Source of the DNA: Candidatus Desulfovibrio intestinipullorum
GTDB lineage: Bacteria > Desulfobacterota > Desulfovibrionia > Desulfovibrionales > Desulfovibrionaceae
Direction: 5' to 3'
Length of the DNA stretch: 32,243 nucleotides
Assembly: GCA_019113165.1 (NCBI GenBank)
Contig: DXHV01000044.1
Location: 1 to 32,243 of the forward strand
The notes under the pieces are model-generated. The model had not been told where the DNA came from, ran no database searches, and saw only the letters and a list, made by a program, of their open reading frames with translations. The number at the start of each line of letters is the position of its first letter. Position 1 is the stretch's first letter. Of this stretch, positions 23,730 through 30,832 are shown piece after piece. Position numbers and translations under genes: made by a program.

Positions 23730-24331
23730 CCCCGGGAGCGTTTCTGCCACTGCTCGCGGCGCAGGGAAAGGACAAGATGGGGCAGGCTGCGGCCCCGGTA
23801 CTCCTTGACTGTAAGGCCTCTTTCCTGCAGGCCGAGACGCCTGGCCACGGCCAGGGAGGCCGTATTGTCGGGGCGGATGGTGGCGCAGACTTCCCGGGCA
23901 TGAAGGCGGGCAAAGGCATAGCTGATGCAGCCTGCGGCCGCTTCGGTGGCATAGCCCTGATGCCAGAACCTTTTGTCCAGGATGTACGCCACTTCCAGCA
24001 GGTCCTGTCCCTGCAGATGCCCCTGCAGATTCTGGGTCAGCAGCCCGGCCTGGCCAATGAGCGCTCCGCTGTCGCTGCGGTGCAGCGCCCAGTACGAACA
24101 GCCATCCCTGGCCATGCGCTCCCTCTGCCCGGCAATCCAGGCCCTGACCTCGTCGCGGCTGAAGCCGTGCTCCCAGGCGGACATGTTGTCCCTGTGCTGC
24201 ATGAAGGCATACAGGGATTCCAGATCGCTGGCAAGCAGGGGTCTGAGAAAGAGCCGGCTGGTCCTGAACAGGATGGCCGGGTCGTGGCTGCCGGGGCCGC
24301 GGCTGTCCGGGGTCAGTGGCTGTTCCTGCAT
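23720..24331 (-). CDS. GNAT-family N-acetyltransferase (RimJ/RimL-like)
   Basis: A 203-residue cytosolic acetyl-CoA-dependent acetyltransferase. The N-terminal strand FRTSRLFLRPLLASDLESLY and the substrate-side SYWALHRSDSGALIGQAGLL are typical of the RimJ/RimL group (Acetyltransf_3). The acetyl-CoA loop is FWHQGYATEAAAGCISYAF, followed by ATIRPDNTASLAVARRLGLQ, which is diagnostic. The start lies 12 bp after the sbcC stop, with AAGG about 11 bases before it, so it is the third gene of an sbcDC operon. Substrate cannot be told: N-terminal protein acetylation and small-molecule acetylation are both possible. The stop codon lies in a strong palindrome. Confidence 0.88.
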   Translation of the reverse strand: MQEQPLTPDSRGPGSHDPAILFRTSRLFLRPLLASDLESLYAFMQHRDNMSAWEHGFSRDEVRAWIAGQRERMARDGCSYWALHRSDSGALIGQAGLLTQNLQGHLQGQDLLEVAYILDKRFWHQGYATEAAAGCISYAFARLHAREVCATIRPDNTASLAVARRLGLQERGLTVKEYRGRSLPHLVLSLRREQWQKRSRGVS

Positions 24332-24343
24332 GGGGAGGCCACC

Positions 24344-27300
24344 TTACTTCCTGGAGCAGCCGGGACCTGACAGCGTGCTCACGCCGTCTGCTCCGCGGAG
24401 GAGCTGTATCTGCGTCTCCACCCGTTCCTGCAGGGCCTCCACATGGGAGATGATGCCGATAAGGCCCGTGCCCCTGCCCTTGAGGCCTGCCAGGGTGCTG
24501 ATGGCACTGTCCAGGGCCTCGGGGTCCAGGGTGCCGAAGCCCTCGTCCAGGAACATGGTCTCTATGTGCACCCTGCCCCCGGACAGGGAGGAGAGGCCAA
24601 GAGCCAGGGCCAGGCTCACCAGAAAGGTCTCGCCACCGGAGAGGTTCCTGATGGATCGCTGCTCGTTGCCCTGATAGGTGTCGATGACGTTGAACTCAAG
24701 CAAATCGCCCGGATCCTGGGTCAGGATGTAGCGGTCGGTGAGACTGGCCAGTTCCTCGTTGGCGCAGGCCACAAGCCGTGCAAAGGTGATGCTCTGGGCA
24801 AAGTTGCGGAACTTCTTGCCATCGGACGAGCCGATGAGCAGATCGAGCTCCTTCCACTGATCGGCAACGAGCTTCTGGCGCTCGCAGGCCTGCCTGGCCT
24901 CGGCACTGCGCAGGCGGTCGGCCTCGTCGCGCCTGAGGCGCTCCTCATGGGCGCCCATCTGCTGGCGCAGGGCGTTCTGCTGCTCCTGCAGCTCCTGGCA
25001 TTCCCGAGCGAGTTCCTCCACATCCTGCTCGGCCTGTGGGGTCTGCAGATGTGCTGCCAGGCGGGCGTCCTTTTCGGCATGCAGGCTGCGGGCCCTGGTC
25101 AGGCGGGCGCGCACGGCCTCGTCGGCCTGCTCACGCTCTGTGCGCTCGGCATCGGAGAGACGGGCCTGTCCCAGCTCCTCCTCGCTGGCAAAGCCCAGGG
25201 CCTGCAGATGCTGGAGAAGCTCCGTGTGCAGATCCCTGGATCGGCGCTCGGCCCGCTCCAGCTCGGCGGCAAGGCCGGCCAGTCGTTCCTGGCAGCCTGT
25301 GCACAGCTTCTCGGCATCGGCAGCCTTCTTGCGCACAGTGTCCAGATCCGTGCGGGCCTTGTGCAGCACCTCCCGTGCCGATTTTTCCTCTGTGTCGGGA
25401 TTTCTGCTCCCGAACTGCTGCGCCCGTTTGCTCCTTGCCCCGGCAAGCTCTGCGGCACGGCCCGCCACAAGATGCTGCGCTTCCTGAAGCTGGCGCTCCA
25501 TCTGGGCAAGCCTGGCCGTACCGGCCTCCACCTTCTTGTCCAGTTCGGTGAGATCGGCCTTGAGCTTGTCGGCCTTTTCCTCCAGTGTCTTTCGCTGGTC
25601 AAGCCGCTCGTGCAGGGTGCGCACTATGTCGTCCGCATCCGCGTCTTCTGCCGCGTAAGAGAGGCCATAGGGGGCAAGCGCTGCGGCCAGTTCGCGCACC
25701 TGGGTCGCGCCCTGCCCGGCCAGGCGCTCCTGCTCGGCCTGCAGGCTGCCGGCCTGATCCGCGCACTGTTTCAGCTCGAGCTGCACGTGTTCCACATCGG
25801 CCTGTTTGCGCAGACGCTCCCTCTCTGCCCTGGCCTCGTCCTGGATGAGGGTGTTCACCCTGGCCTCGCCAGCCTGCACGGATCGCAGGGTGTCGGCCAG
25901 CTCGTCGCTCACTGCCTGCAGATCCTGCTGCAGGCAGCGTCCCTCTTCCAGTTCCTGCGCCCAGGCCTGCGGGGTGGCCTCGCTGACAGGCAGGGCCTGA
26001 CAGCGCCCGGCAAGCCCCTGCACCGTGCGGGCCAGAGCTGCCGGCAGCTGCAGGGCCAGGGCCGAGAGCGCGGAGGTCCGAAGCGCCAGGGGGGAGGCGG
26101 CCTCACGGGCCGTGCCAAGCACATCCTGTGCCCTGTGCTGCACCCGTGTCCTCTGGTCCACAAGGGTTGCCAGGGAGGCTTCCAGGCGGCCTGCGTCCGT
26201 GCGAAGCTGCTGCACCCTGGCATCAGCCTGCGCAAGCTGCTCCCTGGCCGCGTTCAGATCGGCCTGCAGGGACGGACCGCTGAGGGCCGGATCGCAGCCT
26301 TCTGCCCAGGGGTGCTCTGTCGAACCGCAGCAGGGACAGGGCCTGCCTGCCACAAGCAGGGCGCGCTGGGCCTCCAGGTTCTGCACCTGCAGGGCCAGGG
26401 CCCACAGGGCCTCCCTGTCGCGGACCTGGGCCTGGCTGAGGCTCTGCTCCTTCAGCGCGCCGGGCAGGACGTCCCTGTTCAGCGCTGCCAGCCGGGCTTC
26501 CAGGTCGGCAATGGTCCCCGTGCACCCGGCTTCTTCCTGTGCCAGGGCAAGCCAGTCCTGCACACGGCCCAGGCGATCGCGCAGGGCCTCTGCCGTGTCG
26601 CGCAAGCCCTCCTGGGCGCGGCGCAGGGCCTCTGGAGTCGAGGTGCCAAGAAGGTCGGCCAGAGTGGCGGCAGCCGCACTGCGGGCCGAGGCGAGCGCCT
26701 GCAGGGCTTCTTCGGCCCTGGCCTTGTCCTGGGCTGCCTTCTTCGCCTTCTTGTCCAGACCTGCCTGCTGGCGAACAACTTTCTGGCGCTGGCCGGCTGT
26801 GCGGGCCAGGGCTGCCAGCAGATCCCTGCGGGCGGCCAGACGCTGCTCCAGGGCCTTGAGGTCCGTGGCAAGGCCTGCATCCCGCCCGGTGGCAGCCAGT
26901 TGCCGGTGCAGCGCAGCAAGCGTGCTGGCGCAGGCCGTCCGCTTGTCCGCCACCTGCTCCTGATTTTTAAGTGCCGTCTCCTTCTCGGTCTGGACAGACT
27001 GGGCGGCCTTCCGGGCCCTGGTCCATTCCGCGGCTGCGGCGGCAATGGCTGCATCGTCCGTGCGCATCTGCCGCCAGGCGGGCTCGCAGTCGGTCAGCGT
27101 CCTTTCGGCCGAGGCAAGGACTTGTTCCTGCTGCGCCACCTGCGCCTGCAGGCTGGTGGCCCTGTTCTGCAGGTCCGGCAGGGCCTTTTGCAGCTCGGCC
27201 TGCCTTATGATCAGCGTTTGGCAGTTGGCCCTGCTCTCGGCAAGGCCTGCCACATTCTTGTCCAGGGTGCGGGCCTGGGCGTCCCTGTCGAGAAGGACCC

Positions 27301-28138
27301 TGCTCTCTGCCTGGGCCGCATCGGAAGCAAGGGCCGCATTGAGTTCGGAGAGGGCCTGTGCCACCTCGTCCTGCAGATGCTTTCTGGTGGTGAGCCACAA
27401 AAGATGCGCAGACGCCTTTTCCCGGCGGGTCTGCAGGCTGGCCAGTTCCTCCCTGTGGGCGGCCAGTTCCCTGTTCAGGCTCTCGCGTTCCTCGTCAGAG
27501 AGGAGGAGAATGCCCTGCAGCTGATCTTCCAGACTTTTCAGGGCATTCGTCTCCACTTTTGCCAGCTCCTGCGTGCGGCGGGAAATGAGGCTGTAGATTT
27601 CTGTGCCTGTGATGTCCTCGAGAATGGGGGAGCGCTCGGCTGCCGAGGCGTGCAGGAAGCGGGCAAACTGGCCCTGGGCCAGGAGCATGGAGCGCGAGAA
27701 CTGGTCAAAGGTCATGCCCGTGGCCTCGACCACCAGGGGCTTGACCCTGGTGACGCCCACGGTGAGGGAGTCCCTGTCGTCACAGTTCTCGAATTCCATG
27801 CGCGGCTGCTGCAGGGCGCCATCGGGCTTTTGCTTGGCCCTGTGCTGAAACCACAGGGAGCGAAAAGTCCCCTTGTCCGTACTGAAGATCACTTCCGCAA
27901 AGCAGAAGCCCGTGCGCCTGGTCATGGCCTCGTTGGTGGTATCGGAAATCTTGTCCAGGCGCGGGGTGCGGCCGTAGAGGGCAAGGCAGAGCGCGTCCAG
28001 CAGCGTGGTCTTGCCGGCGCCCGTGGGGCCGGTGATGAGAAAGAGGCCGCTGTCGTTGAGACCAGGATCCGTAAAGTCGATGACCCACTCGCCCTTCAGA
28101 CTGTTGAGATTGCAGAAACGCAGTTTTTCGATACGCAT
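24344..28138 (-). CDS. sbcC: SbcC, ATPase subunit of the SbcCD nuclease
   Basis: Rad50-like ATPase that, with SbcD, cuts hairpins and protein-blocked DNA ends. It has 1264 residues, slightly longer than the E. coli subunit (~1050). Walker A is GPTGAGKTT (37-45) and the conserved QGQFARFLHA follows near 170. Two long coiled-coil arms rich in Ala, Gln, Arg and Glu flank the zinc hook CPCC in GRPCPCCGSTEHP near residue 600. The ABC signature LSGGE is near 1166 and Walker B/D-loop FLDEGFGTLDPEALD near 1198, so the ATPase should be active. The stop of sbcD is 2 bp upstream and the weak ribosome-binding site lies inside sbcD, so translation is coupled. The whole opposite strand is an open frame, a codon-bias artefact. 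Confidence 0.97.
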   Translation of the reverse strand: MRIEKLRFCNLNSLKGEWVIDFTDPGLNDSGLFLITGPTGAGKTTLLDALCLALYGRTPRLDKISDTTNEAMTRRTGFCFAEVIFSTDKGTFRSLWFQHRAKQKPDGALQQPRMEFENCDDRDSLTVGVTRVKPLVVEATGMTFDQFSRSMLLAQGQFARFLHASAAERSPILEDITGTEIYSLISRRTQELAKVETNALKSLEDQLQGILLLSDEERESLNRELAAHREELASLQTRREKASAHLLWLTTRKHLQDEVAQALSELNAALASDAAQAESRVLLDRDAQARTLDKNVAGLAESRANCQTLIIRQAELQKALPDLQNRATSLQAQVAQQEQVLASAERTLTDCEPAWRQMRTDDAAIAAAAAEWTRARKAAQSVQTEKETALKNQEQVADKRTACASTLAALHRQLAATGRDAGLATDLKALEQRLAARRDLLAALARTAGQRQKVVRQQAGLDKKAKKAAQDKARAEEALQALASARSAAAATLADLLGTSTPEALRRAQEGLRDTAEALRDRLGRVQDWLALAQEEAGCTGTIADLEARLAALNRDVLPGALKEQSLSQAQVRDREALWALALQVQNLEAQRALLVAGRPCPCCGSTEHPWAEGCDPALSGPSLQADLNAAREQLAQADARVQQLRTDAGRLEASLATLVDQRTRVQHRAQDVLGTAREAASPLALRTSALSALALQLPAALARTVQGLAGRCQALPVSEATPQAWAQELEEGRCLQQDLQAVSDELADTLRSVQAGEARVNTLIQDEARAERERLRKQADVEHVQLELKQCADQAGSLQAEQERLAGQGATQVRELAAALAPYGLSYAAEDADADDIVRTLHERLDQRKTLEEKADKLKADLTELDKKVEAGTARLAQMERQLQEAQHLVAGRAAELAGARSKRAQQFGSRNPDTEEKSAREVLHKARTDLDTVRKKAADAEKLCTGCQERLAGLAAELERAERRSRDLHTELLQHLQALGFASEEELGQARLSDAERTEREQADEAVRARLTRARSLHAEKDARLAAHLQTPQAEQDVEELARECQELQEQQNALRQQMGAHEERLRRDEADRLRSAEARQACERQKLVADQWKELDLLIGSSDGKKFRNFAQSITFARLVACANEELASLTDRYILTQDPGDLLEFNVIDTYQGNEQRSIRNLSGGETFLVSLALALGLSSLSGGRVHIETMFLDEGFGTLDPEALDSAISTLAGLKGRGTGLIGIISHVEALQERVETQIQLLRGADGVSTLSGPGCSRK

Positions 28139-28140
28139 GG

Positions 28141-29571
28141 CTAGCCCCCGGCCTGTCCGTTCTGTCCGTTCTCGCCTTGTGCTGCTGCCCGGTCCTTTGT
28201 CTGACCCTTTGTCCGGCCTTTTCGGGTTCCCTGCCCTGTCTGGCAGGCCCGATCCTCGGCTGTCTCGTTCAGGGAGGCGAGCACCGTGTCAAAGAGGGCG
28301 CACAGGGCAGGACGCCGCTCCGAAGCGATCTGTTTTGCCTCAAGGCACAGGTTGAAGATGTCCTTAGGCGTATAGTCGGCCAGCTCGCGGGTGCGTGCTT
28401 CTGCCTGCCAGGGGTTGACGGGCGTGCTCAGGTCGCGCAGCCGCACAATGTCGATGAGGGCTGTGCCACTCGCATCCCTTGCGGCCTCGAAGATCCGCTC
28501 CCTGGCCGTGCCCAGGGGCTCCTTGCCTGTGTAGTCCGCTTCCACCCAGGCGCCGGGGACTGCCCTGGCCGTGGCCCTGATGGCTGCTTCCAGTTCCGCC
28601 ACCGTGCCCTGCACATGCACAAGGGGCTGAAAGACGGGCACAGGGATGGGGGTGCAGCGCACAGGCCAGGCGCAGGGGTCGGGACGGTGCTCCCTGCCTG
28701 CGTCCCGTGTCTTTGCCAGTTCCTCTGCGTCGTCAAACTCCACCAGCAAGACCACCTTGTTCGCCTTTTCCCCGAAGCTCATGGCCAGGGGAGACCCGCT
28801 GTAGCGCACCTGATCGCAGCCTATGCGCTGCGGCGTGTGAATGTGGCCCAGGGCCGTATAGGCAAAGTCCCGGGCCAGGGAGGAGGCGTCCACGGCGCCG
28901 AGTGTGCCCACGGTGAGGCTGTCCTCGCCGTCGCGCACGGCAGCACCGGTGGCAAAGAAATGCCCCATGGCCACAATGGGACAGGGGCGCTCAAGGCCTG
29001 CTGCCCGCTCGCGGGCCCTCTCTGCCACACGGGCATAGTGGGCCAGGATCCCCTGGCACAGGAACTGTGTCCGCAGGGACGGGTCCTGGCCAAAGGCGGC
29101 CTCGCGCACGTCCCTGTCGCGCAGAAAGGGCACGGCGCAGACAATGAGCCCGGGCACGCCCTGCTCGTTGCGCAGGACGAGGACCTCGCCGTCCACGCCG
29201 TCCTTGCCATCGGGGCCATCGGGGCCATCGGGGCCGCCGGGCCTGGCACAGCCAAGGACGTGGATGCCGTCGCAGGCAAGATAGCCTGCCGGCGCGTTGA
29301 GCTGCGAGGGCGAGTCGTGGTTGCCGCCAATGATCACCACGTGCCGGCAGGGCGTGGAGCGCAGGGACTGCAGAAACTCGAAATACAGGGTCACGGCGCG
29401 GTTGGAGGGCGAGGAGGTGTCAAAGACATCGCCTGCCACCAGCAGGGCCTCCACCCTGTTCTCCACAATGGTCTGTGTCAGCCACTGAAAGAAGGCCCTG
29501 TGCTCCTCGTAGCGGGTTTTTTCGCACAGGGTGGCTCCGATATGCCAGTCTGATGTGTGCAGGACACGCAT
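28141..29571 (-). CDS. sbcD: SbcD, nuclease subunit of the SbcCD complex
   Basis: Mre11-like Mn-dependent nuclease. It has 476 residues from the ATG at 29571 (MRVLHTSDWHIG), the universal opening of the family. The frame is open to 30366, but that extension has no homology-like content. Phosphoesterase motifs are complete: DWH (Asp8, His10), VAGDVFD (Asp48), GGNHDSP (Asn84, His85), AMGHFF and LGHIHTPQ. Odd feature: residues 113-127 are five Gly-X-Asp triplets (GPDGPDGPDGKDGVD), a collagen-like insert in a surface loop between LGCARPG and EVLVLRNEQG, from a repeated GGGGCCATC stretch near 29210-29240. The C-terminus is Gln/Gly/Lys-rich. First gene of sbcD-sbcC-GNAT. Confidence 0.96.
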   Translation of the reverse strand: MRVLHTSDWHIGATLCEKTRYEEHRAFFQWLTQTIVENRVEALLVAGDVFDTSSPSNRAVTLYFEFLQSLRSTPCRHVVIIGGNHDSPSQLNAPAGYLACDGIHVLGCARPGGPDGPDGPDGKDGVDGEVLVLRNEQGVPGLIVCAVPFLRDRDVREAAFGQDPSLRTQFLCQGILAHYARVAERARERAAGLERPCPIVAMGHFFATGAAVRDGEDSLTVGTLGAVDASSLARDFAYTALGHIHTPQRIGCDQVRYSGSPLAMSFGEKANKVVLLVEFDDAEELAKTRDAGREHRPDPCAWPVRCTPIPVPVFQPLVHVQGTVAELEAAIRATARAVPGAWVEADYTGKEPLGTARERIFEAARDASGTALIDIVRLRDLSTPVNPWQAEARTRELADYTPKDIFNLCLEAKQIASERRPALCALFDTVLASLNETAEDRACQTGQGTRKGRTKGQTKDRAAAQGENGQNGQAGG

Positions 29572-30160
29572 GCTGCCTACCTGGGGTAATGGGTTATGGG
29601 TTTTGATGCCGGGAGGCCCTGAGACGAGGCCGGGAAGCGGTGCCGGTTTTCCGGCGTGATCTCGATGGGGTTTGCACACATCCCGTGCCCGGGCGCAGGG
29701 CAGATCCTCTGCGGCACACCCCGTATAGCGAAAAATCTGCTCCCGGGCAAAGCCTTTCGCAGGAAGTCGTGTCGCAAGAAAGCGGGCCGTGCGGCACGCC
29801 CTGCGGCCACAGAAGCCCCGGGGGCGCCCATACAGGCGCAACAGTGTCACGGAAAGGGCGGAAATGACGGAAAAGACGGAAATGACGGATGGCGGAACTG
29901 TGGAAGAATACTTGCGCAAGCACGGTCTCTGGCATAGATTTCCCGGGAAGATTGTGCCCTGCTGTGTCCTTTTGAGTCTTTTTTGTGTCTCTTGCGCACC
30001 TTCGGGCCTCTTTTCCGGCATCTCTTTTGGCAGAGCTCCTGTGCCTGAACGGTACGGCATGCTTCCCGACTCGGTGCAGCCAGTTTGGGGCTCTTCCTGC
30101 TCTCGCACGAACAATGTCACTGGCCCCTGATGGGGAGGGGATGATAATCTGGAGGAATGC
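29572..30160. other. Intergenic stretch with a repeat, no gene seen
   Basis: 589 bp upstream of sbcD. Long minus-strand frames here (and across 30161-30382) lack ribosome-binding sites and read as Arg/Pro/Cys-rich noise. Around 29856-29892 GACGGAAA-type units are tandemly repeated, and 29870-30050 is one copy of a dispersed repeat. The sbcD promoter should be here but no clear boxes are visible. Confidence 0.45.
29870..30050. repeat. Dispersed repeat, copy 1
   Basis: Aligns with 30558-30700: shared anchors are GCGGAA, TTGCGCAAGC/TTGCACAAGC, CTCTGGCATAGATTTC, then CTGTGTC/TTGTGTC and GCCTGTGCCT/CTCCTGTGCCT. Identity is patchy with small indels, so the copies are old. Copies flank the 30161 gene in direct orientation. 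Confidence 0.6.
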
Positions 30161-30382
30161 ATGACTGTTGAGGAAGCCAGGGTGTGTCTCAGGGAGGTGC
30201 TGCAAGAGCTGACCAATGACGAGTACCCGCTGGTATGGATTGGCGAGGTTGTGAAGGAGACCCCTGAGGAATATTTCATAGAGGGCAACATCTGCAACGA
30301 AGAAACAATGTCCAGTATGCTGATACGCGCCTTTGCCGTACACAAGACGCGCAGGGATGTGCGCATGGTATTGTTGCCGTAG
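30161..30382 (+). CDS. Small acidic hypothetical protein
   Basis: A 73-residue protein, MTVEEARVCLREVLQELTND..., with GGAGGAA six bases before the ATG, which is a strong reason to call it real. The composition is soluble and acidic in the first two thirds (WIGEVVKETPEEYFIEGNIC) with a basic end (HKTRRDVRMVLLP). No membrane segment or recognised family; the size and charge would suit a small regulator, an inhibitor or a phage-derived protein, but nothing shows which. It is isolated, between two copies of a dispersed repeat and 450 bp before the ZorA-like gene. Confidence 0.65.
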   Translation: MTVEEARVCLREVLQELTNDEYPLVWIGEVVKETPEEYFIEGNICNEETMSSMLIRAFAVHKTRRDVRMVLLP

Positions 30383-30487
30383 GGTTTTCCGCAGAATGGC
30401 CATAAGGGAGGCGCCCTCCCCCTTGCCCTGCACAGGACGGCCTGTCATGTCCGCCTGACGGGCTGCTGCGTGCACCATTCATTTTTT

Positions 30488-30532
30488 GCAAGGCCCCTGC
30501 TTCCCGCCTGACTTGGGAAACAGGGGCCTTGC
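30488..30532. repeat. Strong inverted repeat downstream of the 30161 gene
   Basis: GCAAGGCCCCTG (30488-30499) and CAGGGGCCTTGC (30521-30532) with extra TTCCC/GGGAA pairing inside. The plus strand has no clear U-run after it, and the T-run (30482-30487) precedes it, so it is a terminator candidate only. Confidence 0.55.
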
Positions 30533-30557
30533 GTTTGGGAAAAGTCCGCATCGGCGC

Positions 30558-30700
30558 ATGACGAAGAAGAAAAAAACGGCGGAATCACGCTTGCACAAGC
30601 GGGGGCTCTGGCATAGATTTCTGGAAAGATCATGCCTTGTTGTGTCTCTCTGCACACCCTTTGGCATATCGCCTGTGCCTCTTTTGAGGAAAGAATCTCC
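30558..30700. repeat. Dispersed repeat, copy 2
   Basis: Direct-orientation partner of 29870-30050, with the same anchor CTCTGGCATAGATTTC near 30608. The 30383-30832 interval contains this copy and the inverted repeat but no gene; a TTGACA at 30785-30790 could be a -35 box for the gene at 30833, but no well-spaced -10 follows. Confidence 0.6.
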
Positions 30701-30832
30701 TTTGCAGCGGACTCTTTGTTACTGTCATGGAGTGGAACTCCTTGAAATGGTTACAGTGCAGATGGCGTGCCGGGAGACTTTTTTTTGACAGCCCTCCCCA
30801 ACAGCCCATCCTGATACCTGAGCGGAACTCCC

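Noticed and set aside
24443..28144. 1233-codon open frame on the plus strand
   Set aside because: Antisense shadow of sbcC; Leu/Gly/Gln-rich without any motif, whereas the minus strand has all SbcC motifs.
29572..30366. 265-codon N-terminal extension of SbcD
   Set aside because: The extension crosses a likely real plus-strand gene and a repeat. SbcD homologues start at the MRVLHTSDWH methionine (29571).
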